A DNA stretch of 5,480 nt from Planctomycetales bacterium (GTDB lineage Bacteria > Planctomycetota > Planctomycetia > Pirellulales > Thermoguttaceae), in assembly GCA_007122045.1 (NCBI GenBank), contig SKJM01000492.1:1-5480 (forward strand). Reading direction: 5' to 3'. The stretch's first letter is position 1; each line of letters opens with the position of its first letter. A program made the position numbers and the translations under genes. The notes beneath the pieces are model-generated. The model did not search any database and was not told the DNA's origin. It saw only the letters and a program-made list of their open reading frames with translations. Below, piece after piece: positions 1 through 5,480 of this stretch.

Positions 1-978
1 CTGAAGCTCGAACCCTGGCCGAAGGACCGCGTGCCCGAGGGAGCGCTGACCCGGATCGAAGACATCGAAGGGCGGCGGGCCCGCACCCGCTTCTTTGCCG
101 GCGAGCCGATTATCGAACGCAAGCTGCTCCGGCCGGGCGAAACCGGCGGCGGAATCAGCCCGCTCATCCCCAAGGGACTCCGCGTCGTGTCGGTGAAGGT
201 CGATCGGGTGTCCGGCGGCGGGGGGCTCATCCTGCCCGGCGATCGGGTGGACATGGTGGTGTACTTCACGCAAACCCGGACGGCCAGTATTCCCGAGACC
301 TCGACGCGAACCGTCCTGCAAGACATCCGGGTGTTCGCGGTCAACGACCAGTTTAGCCTCGACGACGAGCCCGACAAGCGTTCGATTACCAACGCGCAAA
401 CGGTTTCGCTGCTGGTGACCCCGGCCCAGGCCCAGAAAGTAACCCTGGCCGGCGAGTTGGGCAGGATCCGGCTGGTGCTCCGCAGCCCGGAGGACGACGA
501 GCAGACCGAGTTGACCGTCGCCACGGCCCAGGACATCCTCCGAGGGTTCGGGGGCAGTGTGCGCGATAAGGAAGCCCTCATGGAGACGGGAACCTGGGAC
601 CCGGACGGCGAGATGGGAGGTTTCCTCGACTTCCTCCGGCAGAAGGCGGGCGCGGGGGAGGACCATACGGCTTCGGTCCGCCGCCCCCAACCCGTCCCGC
701 CCGAGCCCGAGAACACTACCTGGAACATACGCATCGTACGTGCCGGGCAGGTCGAGGACGTCGAGCTTGAGGAGGCGTCGAAACCGGACGGGCGGGGTTC
801 CACGTGGCGCCACCGTCCGACGGCGCCGCCCCCGCCCCCGCCATCGGCCGGCCGGGACCAGCCTTCCTCGGACAAGCCCCAGCAGGCCGCCCCGTCGCCG
901 AGACCCGTCGGCAACGAGCCTGCGGTCGACGCCGACCCCAGTGAAGAGGATCTGGCAGACCTGGAATCCCCCTACTAA
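1..978 (+). CDS. cpaB: Flp/Tad pilus assembly protein CpaB (RcpC), 5'-truncated by window edge
   Basis: Periplasmic assembly factor of the Tad (Flp, type IVc) pilus, thought to work beside the secretin CpaC. The frame is open from base 1 and 325 codons are visible. The start codon and the expected N-terminal membrane anchor lie upstream. Visible residues 1-45 form a SAF domain (KLEPWPKDRVPEGAL, then FFAGEPI). Residues of about 46-170 fit the RcpC/CpaB domain (LIPKGLRVVSVKV, LPGDRVDMV, TRTVLQDIRVFAV, VSLLVTPAQAQKV, GRIRLVLRS). After residue 185 comes a long hydrophilic tail with a short ordered-looking patch (TWNIRIVRAGQ, about 230-240), a six-proline run (266-271) and an acidic end. The GTG at base 31 is not the start because the SAF domain begins before it. 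The downstream cpaC lies 99 bp away in the same frame, with no stop codon between other than this gene's TAA. Identification is strong from domain order and the cpaC-cpaE context. Confidence 0.9.
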   Translation: MKLEPWPKDRVPEGALTRIEDIEGRRARTRFFAGEPIIERKLLRPGETGGGISPLIPKGLRVVSVKVDRVSGGGGLILPGDRVDMVVYFTQTRTASIPETSTRTVLQDIRVFAVNDQFSLDDEPDKRSITNAQTVSLLVTPAQAQKVTLAGELGRIRLVLRSPEDDEQTELTVATAQDILRGFGGSVRDKEALMETGTWDPDGEMGGFLDFLRQKAGAGEDHTASVRRPQPVPPEPENTTWNIRIVRAGQVEDVELEEASKPDGRGSTWRHRPTAPPPPPPSAGRDQPSSDKPQQAAPSPRPVGNEPAVDADPSEEDLADLESPY

Positions 979-1000
979 CCCCGAAATGGGCAAGAGGAAC

Positions 1001-1023
1001 GGGCCGGCACGGATGGTCGGCCC
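1001..1023 (+). other. Weak hairpin in the cpaB-cpaC gap
   Basis: GGGCCG (1001-1006) can pair with CGGCCC (1018-1023) across an 11-base loop. A second perfect 10-bp palindrome, GGGAATTCCC, follows at 1041-1050. There is no T-tract, so neither is an intrinsic terminator. They could stabilise or pause the transcript between the two genes, but structures this size arise by chance in GC-rich DNA. Confidence 0.25.
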
Positions 1024-1064
1024 TCATGGAAGAACCCTCCGGGAATTCCCCCGGACCACGCTTC

Positions 1065-1070
1065 AAGGAA
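1065..1070 (+). promoter_or_regulatory. Ribosome binding site of cpaC
   Basis: AAGGAA lies 7 bases before the ATG at 1078. No other ATG, GTG or TTG occurs in this frame after the cpaB stop, so this site and the ATG fix the start of cpaC. Confidence 0.6.
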
Positions 1071-1077
1071 CTCACGG

Positions 1078-2865
1078 ATGTGGAAACCTACTCGCTCGCC
1101 GTCGCGCCCCCGAGGCGCCCTGTCGCGATACCTTACCCTTGTCGGCGTCCTGCCGCTTCTTAGCGGCCTGCTGGTGTCGGTCGCATTGGGCCAGGAGGGT
1201 CGAGCGCCCGGCGTATTCGACCCGTCGCGAGCCCCCTCGCTCATCTACCAGGTCACGAGCCTCCAGCAGCGGATGGAAATGACCGTCAACGCCAGCCGGC
1301 GCCTGGAGATGGACCAGAAGATTCCCGAGGCGCAGGTAAACAACCCCGAAATCGTGGACCTGACTCCCTTGGCGCCGAACGTCATCCAGGTTTCTGCAAA
1401 AAACGCCGGCGTAACCCAAATCAACCTGTGGGGTGAAGACGGGAACATCTACACGGTCGACGTGATCGTCTACCGCGACGTTCGCGAACTGGAACTGCTG
1501 CTGGAAAGCCAGTTTCCCAACGCCAATTTGAACGTGGTACCGGTCGGCAGCGGCGTGATGATTTCCGGCTATGTCGACCAGCCCGAGCACGTCCGGCTCA
1601 TCACGCGGATTGCCGAAGAGTACTACCCGAAGGTCATTCCCGCCGTGACCGTCAGCGGGGTACACCAGATCCTGCTGCACGTACGGGTGATGGAGGTCTC
1701 GCGGACGAAGCTGCGGGCCTTGGGATTCGACTTTGCGCATTTCTCGGGCCAGGATTTCGTGGTGTCGAGTATCAGCGGGCTGATCAGCTCGTTCGGCGGC
1801 AGTGTTGCCACTACGGGACAGGAGACCTTCTCCTTTGGGGTCATGGACGGCTCCAGCGCGTTTTTCGGCGTACTGGAAGCGATGCGTCAGGATCAACTGA
1901 TGAAGATTCTGGCGGAGCCGACGCTGGTGACCGTGAGCGGCCGACCCGCGTTCTTCCAGGTGGGCGGCGAGTTCCCCATCCTGGTGCCGCAAAGCCTTGG
2001 AACGGTTTCGATCGAGTACAAGAAGTTCGGCACCCAGGTCGACTTCGTGCCCATTGTCCTGGGCAACGGCCGCATCCGCCTCGAAGTGCGTCCGCGGGTA
2101 AGCGAGATCGACAATACGCGAGGTGTCACCATCAGCAATACGACCGTTCCCGGCCTCCGCACCCGCGAGGTCGACACGGGCGTGGAACTGAACGCCGGGC
2201 AGACGCTGGCGATTGCCGGGCTGGTGCAAACGCGGGTGGAGTCGGAGAACCGGGGGCTTCCGTGGGCCAGCGAAGTGCCGTACATCGGGGCCTTGTTCCG
2301 CCGCGTTCACCACGAAAACAACGAGATCGAGTTGCTCATCATGGTCACCCCCGAACTGGTCGAGGCCATGGATGCCCACGAGGTGCCGCATTGCGGTCCC
2401 GGCACGGGAACCACCATGCCGAACGATTGCGACCTTTACATGAAGGGCCATCTGGAGGTACCCAACTGCTATCCCCCCTGCGGGACCGGTTGTGCGGGAT
2501 GCACGCCGCCCGGCGGCCAGCCGGGTATGGTGGGCGGCTGGGGCGACCAGGAAATGATCGACGGCGCCCCGCTGCCGGGGGTAAGCGAGCCGCTCGAAAC
2601 CGCACCGAACGACCCCCGCCGGACGTTCGAGCCGCCGTCGGCCGATCCTCCGCCCGACGTTTCGGCGGCCACGGGCGGCCGCCCCGCGGCTGCGGCGGGT
2701 GCCGGACGGGCGGGTTTGCCCCCACCGTCGGGTGGAACCGCGGTTCGCCCGCACCCCACCCCTCCGCGGCAAGGTCCGCAACCGGCCGCCCAGCCGTCGC
2801 CTACGGCCGGGGACGCCCCTTCGCCGGTTTTCATCGGCCCGGTCGGCTACGATGTCCTAAAGTAG
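1078..2865 (+). CDS. cpaC: Tad/Flp pilus secretin CpaC (RcpA), type II/III secretion-system secretin family
   Basis: Outer-membrane secretin that forms the multimeric channel for Flp pilus exit; 595 aa. Residues 1-38 look like a signal peptide: arginine-rich n-region, hydrophobic stretch from about 19 to 37, and likely cleavage near ALG-QE. Residues of about 58-132 fit the secretin N-terminal pilus domain (T2SS-T3SS_pil_N type), and about 135-195 a BON-like domain (LNVVPVGSGVMISGYV). The secretin core spans about 197-426, with ILAEPTLVTVSGRPAFFQVGGEFPI-type sequence at 277-301, VDTGVELNAGQTLAIAGLV at 365-383 and the signature PYIGALFRR at 401-409. A 169-residue extension follows. It holds all six cysteines of the protein (439, 451, 464, 468, 472, 475), then Gly/Pro/Ala-rich sequence, ending in GPVGYDVLK. 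The core family is certain. The tail has no recognised function and may be a periplasmic or extracellular appendage. The gene ends 3 bp before cpaE. Confidence 0.95.
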   Translation: MWKPTRSPSRPRGALSRYLTLVGVLPLLSGLLVSVALGQEGRAPGVFDPSRAPSLIYQVTSLQQRMEMTVNASRRLEMDQKIPEAQVNNPEIVDLTPLAPNVIQVSAKNAGVTQINLWGEDGNIYTVDVIVYRDVRELELLLESQFPNANLNVVPVGSGVMISGYVDQPEHVRLITRIAEEYYPKVIPAVTVSGVHQILLHVRVMEVSRTKLRALGFDFAHFSGQDFVVSSISGLISSFGGSVATTGQETFSFGVMDGSSAFFGVLEAMRQDQLMKILAEPTLVTVSGRPAFFQVGGEFPILVPQSLGTVSIEYKKFGTQVDFVPIVLGNGRIRLEVRPRVSEIDNTRGVTISNTTVPGLRTREVDTGVELNAGQTLAIAGLVQTRVESENRGLPWASEVPYIGALFRRVHHENNEIELLIMVTPELVEAMDAHEVPHCGPGTGTTMPNDCDLYMKGHLEVPNCYPPCGTGCAGCTPPGGQPGMVGGWGDQEMIDGAPLPGVSEPLETAPNDPRRTFEPPSADPPPDVSAATGGRPAAAAGAGRAGLPPPSGGTAVRPHPTPPRQGPQPAAQPSPTAGDAPSPVFIGPVGYDVLK

Positions 2866-2868
2866 AAT

Positions 2869-4089
2869 ATGAGCAATGTCTTACGCTTGGCCCTGGTCGA
2901 TCCGGACGACACCCAGCGCGAATCGATGAAGTCGATGCTGCTGGGCATGGACATGATATGGCTCGAGGCCGAGTGCTCCCGCTACGAGTTCTTCAGCGAC
3001 GTGGTGGCGCAGACGAACCCGGACATCGGGCTGGTCTGCATCGACGCCGACCCGGAAAAGGCGCTCGACCTCGTTGCTCAAATCGGCGAGGCCTCGCCCG
3101 CCTGCGCCGTGCTGGTGGTGAGTTCCTCCAGCGACGGCAACCTGATTCTCCAGGCGCTTCGGGCGGGGGCCAAGGAATTCCTCACCCGTCCGGTCCGCAT
3201 CGAGGACCTGCTCGGCGCGCTGGGCCGGATCAGCGAGCGCCGGGGTGGCAGTGGCGGAGGCCGGTCCCGCGGCAGCCAGGTCATCGCCGTGGCCGGCGCC
3301 ACCGGCGGCGTGGGCACCACCAGTATCGCCGTCAACCTCGGCTGCGCGCTGGCCGCCCACGAGATGAATTCCGTGGCCCTCATCGACCTGGACCTCTGCC
3401 TCGGCGACGCCGACGTCTTCCTCGACACCATCCCTGACTACACGCTGGTCGACGTGGCCCAAAACGTCACCCGGCTCGACTTCACGCTGCTGAAACGTTC
3501 GCTGACGAAGCACTCGTCGGGCCTGTACCTGTTGCCTCGCCCCGTTCAGATTGAAGACATGCGGCTGATCGGGGCCGAGGACTTGCAGCGGGTGATCGGG
3601 CTGCTGAAGGCCACGTTCACCCACCTGGTGCTCGACCTGTCGAAGAGCTTCAACACTATCGACATGATGGCGCTGGAGATGGCCAACCACATTCTGCTGG
3701 TGACGCAGTTGGACCTGCCCTGCCTGCGCAACGTGGTGCGGCTGATGATGTCCTTCGGCGAGATGGACAACATGGCCGGCAAGGTGAAGATTGTGGTGAA
3801 TCGGGCGGGGCTCGAGCAGGGGCAGATCACGCTGAAGAAGGCCGAGGAGACCATCGGCAAGGAAATCTTCTGGCAGCTTCCCAACGACTACCGCACCATG
3901 GTCGAGGTGCGCAACAACGGGGTGCCGCTGCTGGAGCAGGCCCCGAAGACGGCCATTACGCAGTCGGTCGTCGGGCTGGCCCGGGCCCTCGCCTCGGACG
4001 AAAAGGCCCTACCGGCGGAACCGCCGGGCAAGAAGTCGGTGTTGGAGCGTCTGTTCAGCTTCGGGTCGGTCAAGCGGGCGGGGCCTTGA
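2869..4089 (+). CDS. cpaE: Tad pilus protein CpaE/TadZ: receiver-like domain plus degenerate ParA/MinD-type ATPase domain
   Basis: Cytoplasmic protein that localises the Tad pilus machine; 406 aa. Residues 1-120 fold like a response-regulator receiver: acidic pair D11/D13, candidate phospho-acceptor D59 (VCIDAD), S85, and LTRP at 105-108 where a true receiver has a lysine in place of R107. A Gly/Ser linker (126-136) leads to a ParA/MinD-type domain (137-375). The P-loop is GATGGVGTTS (143-152). Against the deviant Walker A KGGxGKT(T/S), both lysines are replaced, by T145 and T150. The switch segment LIDLDLCLGDAD (171-182, D173 and D175) and the Walker B-like LVLDLS (253-258, D256) remain. The C-terminus carries a short basic tail (LERLFSFGSVKR). 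The ATG is 3 bp after the cpaC stop with no clear Shine-Dalgarno, which suggests translational coupling. CpaE proteins often lack the hydrolytic lysine; loss of both suggests altered or absent nucleotide turnover (inference). Confidence 0.93.
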   Translation: MSNVLRLALVDPDDTQRESMKSMLLGMDMIWLEAECSRYEFFSDVVAQTNPDIGLVCIDADPEKALDLVAQIGEASPACAVLVVSSSSDGNLILQALRAGAKEFLTRPVRIEDLLGALGRISERRGGSGGGRSRGSQVIAVAGATGGVGTTSIAVNLGCALAAHEMNSVALIDLDLCLGDADVFLDTIPDYTLVDVAQNVTRLDFTLLKRSLTKHSSGLYLLPRPVQIEDMRLIGAEDLQRVIGLLKATFTHLVLDLSKSFNTIDMMALEMANHILLVTQLDLPCLRNVVRLMMSFGEMDNMAGKVKIVVNRAGLEQGQITLKKAEETIGKEIFWQLPNDYRTMVEVRNNGVPLLEQAPKTAITQSVVGLARALASDEKALPAEPPGKKSVLERLFSFGSVKRAGP

Positions 4090-4115
4090 CAGCCTCCGGG
4101 CATCCGGGTTATGCT
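4086..4115 (+). promoter_or_regulatory. Predicted sigma70-type promoter of the GntR regulator gene
   Basis: A perfect -35 box TTGACA (4086-4091) overlaps the cpaE stop codon. It is followed after 18 bases by TATGCT (4110-4115), which matches the -10 consensus at four of six positions. Transcription would begin near 4121-4124, about 48 bases before the GntR start codon. It would separate this gene from the pilus operon. Predicted from sequence only. Confidence 0.45.
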
Positions 4116-4116
4116 T

Positions 4117-4130
4117 AATGACATGTTATT
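4117..4130. promoter_or_regulatory. Imperfect palindrome, candidate GntR autoregulatory operator
   Basis: AATGACATGTTATT is symmetrical at six of seven base pairs around a central ACATGT. It lies directly after the predicted -10 box and would cover the transcription start. It stands out as AT-rich in a GC-rich region. FadR/FCD-type GntR proteins commonly bind short palindromes at their own promoters, which makes this a natural autorepression site, but the assignment is inferred. Confidence 0.4.
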
Positions 4131-4155
4131 CGCGCGTGTCACGGATTGCTCACCC

Positions 4156-4160
4156 GGAGG
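4156..4160 (+). promoter_or_regulatory. Ribosome binding site of the GntR regulator gene
   Basis: GGAGG, a full anti-16S match, lies 9 bases before the ATG at 4170. It decides between that ATG and an in-frame TTG at 4146, which lies upstream of this site and has no comparable ribosome binding site. Confidence 0.65.
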
Positions 4161-4169
4161 GCCGCCCCC

Positions 4170-4940
4170 ATGCAAACCCCCAGCCTCTTTCAGCAGGCTT
4201 ACGCCCGCATCCAGGACGAAATCCTCAGCGGAAGCCTTCCCCCCGGTGAACGGGTCTCGGAAATCTCCCTCTCCCGGCAGTTGGGACTCGGCCGCGCCCC
4301 CGTGCGCGAGGCCCTGCGCCAGTTGCACTGCGACGGCGTCATGCAGCAGATTCCCCGCTTCGGCACCGTTGTGCGCGTGCCGCGCCGCCGCGACGTGGTC
4401 GACATGTACGAACTCCGCGAAGCCTTGGAAACCTACGCGGTAGGCAAGGCCGTCGAGCGAATCCGGCCCGAGCAAATCCAGCGCCTCCGCCAACTCCTGC
4501 GCGAAATGGGCGATGCCGCGCGGGCGCTGAAACGGTCCGGCCGCGACCGTCTCGCCCCCGAGGCCATTCAGGAACACCTCGCCGCCGACATGGCGTTCCA
4601 TTCGCTGCTGGTCAGCGCCTCGGGCAACGCGCAGATCGCCGACACGGTGCGGAAGAAACGCCTGCTCGCCCGCATCCTGGCCACCCACGTGCACCGCTTC
4701 GACCTGCCCATGCTCAACCGCGTGTACCGCTTCCACCAGCGGATCCTTCGGGCCGTCGAGCGGGGCGACGCCGAGGCCGCCTGCCGCGCCACGGCCGAAC
4801 ACCTCCGCACCGGCATGCGGGAGATGCTCGATCACTTCGACCGGCACCAACAGCAGCAGGACCCCGGCGGGGCCGGCCTCCAGGCGAACGTCGACGATAC
4901 CCCGGCCCCGGTCGCATCGCCCCATTCCAAGCGCGCGTGA
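4170..4940 (+). CDS. GntR-family transcriptional regulator, FadR subfamily with FCD ligand-binding domain
   Basis: DNA-binding regulator of 256 aa. Residues 6-70 are the GntR winged helix-turn-helix: AYARIQDEILSGSLPPGERV, then SEISLSRQLGLGRAPVREALRQL for the helix-turn-helix, then the wing FGTVVRV. A glycine (G41) stands where most members have the serine of the SRTPVREAL signature. Residues of about 76-220 are an all-helical FCD domain. D140 and H144 (DMAFH), H189 (FHQRIL) and H211 (AEHLR) match the acidic-plus-histidine metal site of this domain, which usually binds a carboxylate ligand through a metal ion. A low-complexity tail (QQQQ at 227-230, then Pro/Ala) extends past the domain. The ATG at 4170 is preferred because of GGAGG 9 bases upstream. 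The effector and target genes cannot be read from the neighbours, since no metabolic gene is adjacent. It probably has its own promoter and autoregulates. Confidence 0.9.
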   Translation: MQTPSLFQQAYARIQDEILSGSLPPGERVSEISLSRQLGLGRAPVREALRQLHCDGVMQQIPRFGTVVRVPRRRDVVDMYELREALETYAVGKAVERIRPEQIQRLRQLLREMGDAARALKRSGRDRLAPEAIQEHLAADMAFHSLLVSASGNAQIADTVRKKRLLARILATHVHRFDLPMLNRVYRFHQRILRAVERGDAEAACRATAEHLRTGMREMLDHFDRHQQQQDPGGAGLQANVDDTPAPVASPHSKRA

Positions 4941-4950
4941 CGGCGCAATG

Positions 4951-5164
4951 TTGGAGTTCACGCCCGGATTATTCATAACTTCATAACGATGTAGGGTGGT
5001 GACAAGCAAGCCAAGACCGTGGTGGGACTTCGGTCGCTCGCCCGGACCTGCTTCAAGCGGACGGCGTGCAAACCAGCCAGGCGTGGCTTGCGCAGTCCCA
5101 CCAACGACTTACGCGACCTCGTCCCACCCTACATGAATAATCCGGGCTCAAGCGTGAACTCCAA
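4951..5164. repeat. 214-bp interrupted inverted-repeat element (MITE- or REP-cluster-like)
   Basis: Four perfectly complementary arm pairs nest inside one another. They are TTGGAGTTCACG 4951-4962 with 5153-5164, CCCGGATTATTCAT 4963-4976 with 5133-5146, TGTAGGGTGG 4990-4999 with 5124-5133, and TGGTGGGACT 5020-5029 with 5094-5103. The loop is about 64 bases. The GGTGGGAC unit appears at 5021 and, inverted, at 5095 and 5121, with a degenerate copy (GGTGGTGAC) at 4995; spacing is 26 bp on each side. The left arm carries a tandem TTCATAAC duplication (4972-4987), and the right arm has an extra CTCAAG-type insertion at 5147-5152. No open frame of note lies inside, and I see no clear target-site duplication. 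It fills most of the gap between convergent genes. It could be a non-autonomous mobile element, a composite of dispersed palindromic repeats, or a bidirectional transcript-end structure. Confidence 0.75.
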
Positions 5165-5249
5165 CGGGTGTCTGGCCGGCTGAAGCCGGCACTCCAACAC
5201 TTCGCTGAGCCGCTCCAGCGTGAACTCCAACGGGGCCGCTACCGGTCCG
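5151..5249. repeat. Degenerate 33-bp tandem repeat, three units
   Basis: ACTCCAAC recurs at 5158, 5191 and 5224, exactly 33 bp apart each time. Units 1 and 3 share an 18-bp identical head, AGCGTGAACTCCAACGGG (5151-5168 and 5217-5234). Unit 2 (5184-5216) begins AGCCGGCACTCCAAC and is more diverged. An inverted copy of the head is the left end of the neighbouring inverted repeat (4951-4962). The last unit runs into the stop codon of the minus-strand peptidase gene. The three units are too diverged to be a CRISPR array and there are no spacers. Confidence 0.6.
5175..5195 (-). repeat. REP-like unit: GGAG head plus GC-rich hairpin
   Basis: On the minus strand GGAG (5195-5192) is followed by a hairpin with a perfect 6-bp stem (GCCGGC on both sides, 5190-5185 and 5180-5175) and a TTCA loop. 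This is the general layout of bacterial REP sequences, where a short G-rich tetranucleotide precedes a palindrome. No T-tract follows on either strand, so it is not a classic intrinsic terminator, although it may still help end or protect the two convergent transcripts. Confidence 0.45.
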
Positions 5250-5480
5250 TTTCTGCGTCGCCCAGCAGATACTCGACCGCGCGCTGGAGCTGGCGGTCGA
5301 CGAAGTCGGCGTCTTCTTCCTCGTCGGGCACGGCGCCGTTTTCGCGAGGAATGCCGCGGCGCAGCCGCCAGGCGCGAAGCCGCATGTACTCTTCGCTCTC
5401 GAGTTCCACCGCCAAGTTGGGGCTGGGGCGCACGCCCCAGTCGTCCTCCTCGGTCGAATCGACCTGGCGGTTGATGTTCC
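5239..5480 (-). CDS. C-terminal end of a probable S41-family (carboxy-terminal processing) peptidase, 5'-truncated
   Basis: The minus-strand frame is open from the right edge to the TAG at 5241-5239, giving the last 79 residues. The start and the catalytic serine/lysine domain lie outside the window. The visible part begins NINRQVDSTEEDDWGVRPSP, then has NLAVELESEEYMRLRAWR and ends with FVDRQLQRAVEYLLGDAE. This pattern (an asparagine/arginine-rich turn, an acidic stretch before DWGV, then a charged helix and a final VDRQL-helix) matches my recollection of the tails of planctomycete S41/CtpA-type periplasmic proteases. No catalytic residue is visible, so the family call rests on tail similarity alone. 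A GTG at 5433 could be mistaken for a start, but the related-looking sequence continues upstream of it. The gene converges on the GntR regulator and ends beside the 33-bp repeats. Confidence 0.65.
   Translation of the reverse strand, partial: NINRQVDSTEEDDWGVRPSPNLAVELESEEYMRLRAWRLRRGIPRENGAVPDEEEDADFVDRQLQRAVEYLLGDAETDR

Noticed and set aside
31..33. GTG as the start of CpaB
   Set aside because: The SAF-domain sequence begins upstream of it (KLEPWPKDR) and the frame is open to the window edge.
1041..1050. GGGAATTCCC palindrome before cpaC as an operator
   Set aside because: A single short GC-framed palindrome without a promoter beside it; chance is a sufficient explanation.
1072..2781. Very long open frame on the minus strand (569 codons) across cpaC
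   Set aside because: It lies antiparallel to a clear secretin gene in GC-rich DNA, where such frames arise from codon bias. Its translation is rich in Arg/His/Asp with no recognisable domain.
2262..3437. Plus-strand open frame of 391 codons spanning the cpaC-cpaE junction
   Set aside because: It is out of frame with both real genes, its product is Arg/Gly/Pro-rich low complexity, and it covers conserved secretin and CpaE coding sequence.
4146..4148. TTG as the start of the GntR regulator
   Set aside because: The GGAGG site at 4156-4160 lies after it and is well placed for the ATG at 4170; the eight extra residues add nothing to the winged-helix domain.
3888..5009. Minus-strand open frame of 373 codons across the GntR gene
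   Set aside because: It is a shadow of the GntR regulator and the cpaE end, and includes the inverted-repeat arm; no domain is recognisable.
5030..5093. Possible pseudoknot in the loop: GCAAGCCA (5006-5013) with TGGCTTGC (5084-5091)
   Set aside because: This 8-bp pair is not nested with the TGGTGGGACT pairing, so it would need an alternative fold; one short match is not enough to claim a structured RNA.
5151..5249. CRISPR array
   Set aside because: There are only three degenerate units with no unique spacers between them, and no cas gene nearby.

Overview
The window is GC-rich and densely coded. It reads like a chromosomal segment of a planctomycete, most likely from the Pirellulales or a near relative. 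This is inferred from the style of the genes: a CpaB with a long proline-rich tail, a Tad secretin with a cysteine-rich then proline-rich C-terminal extension, a CpaE with a receiver-like domain and no Walker A lysine, and GGTGGGAC/GGAGT palindromic intergenic repeats of a kind I associate with that group. No rRNA, tRNA or marker gene is present to settle it.

Layout. Bases 1-4089 hold three plus-strand genes of a Tad/Flp (type IVc) pilus locus. They are the 3' part of cpaB (periplasmic assembly factor, cut by the window edge), cpaC (outer-membrane secretin) and cpaE (TadZ-like localisation protein with a receiver-like domain and a degenerate ParA/MinD ATPase domain). cpaB and cpaC are 99 bp apart. 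cpaC and cpaE are separated by only 3 bp, so they are probably co-transcribed and translationally coupled. The products should act together: CpaC forms the outer-membrane channel, CpaB lies in the periplasm beside it, and CpaE places the machine at the inner face of the cytoplasmic membrane. The expected next genes (cpaF motor ATPase, tadB and tadC platform) do not follow.

Bases 4086-4940 instead hold a separate unit: a sigma70-like promoter that begins on the cpaE stop codon, an imperfect palindrome that could be an autoregulatory operator, and a GntR-family regulator of the FCD (FadR C-terminal) type. Bases 5239-5480, on the minus strand, encode the C-terminal end of what looks like an S41 (carboxy-terminal processing) peptidase that enters from the right edge and converges on the GntR gene.

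The roughly 300 bp between these convergent genes contain no gene but are highly structured. There is a 214-bp interrupted inverted repeat (4951-5164), a degenerate 33-bp tandem repeat (5151-5249), and a GC-rich hairpin behind a GGAG head that resembles a REP unit. I see no strong case for a wholly new system. The best leads are this palindromic intergenic element, the CpaE that lacks both signature lysines, the cysteine cluster in the secretin tail, and the absence of cpaF after cpaE.
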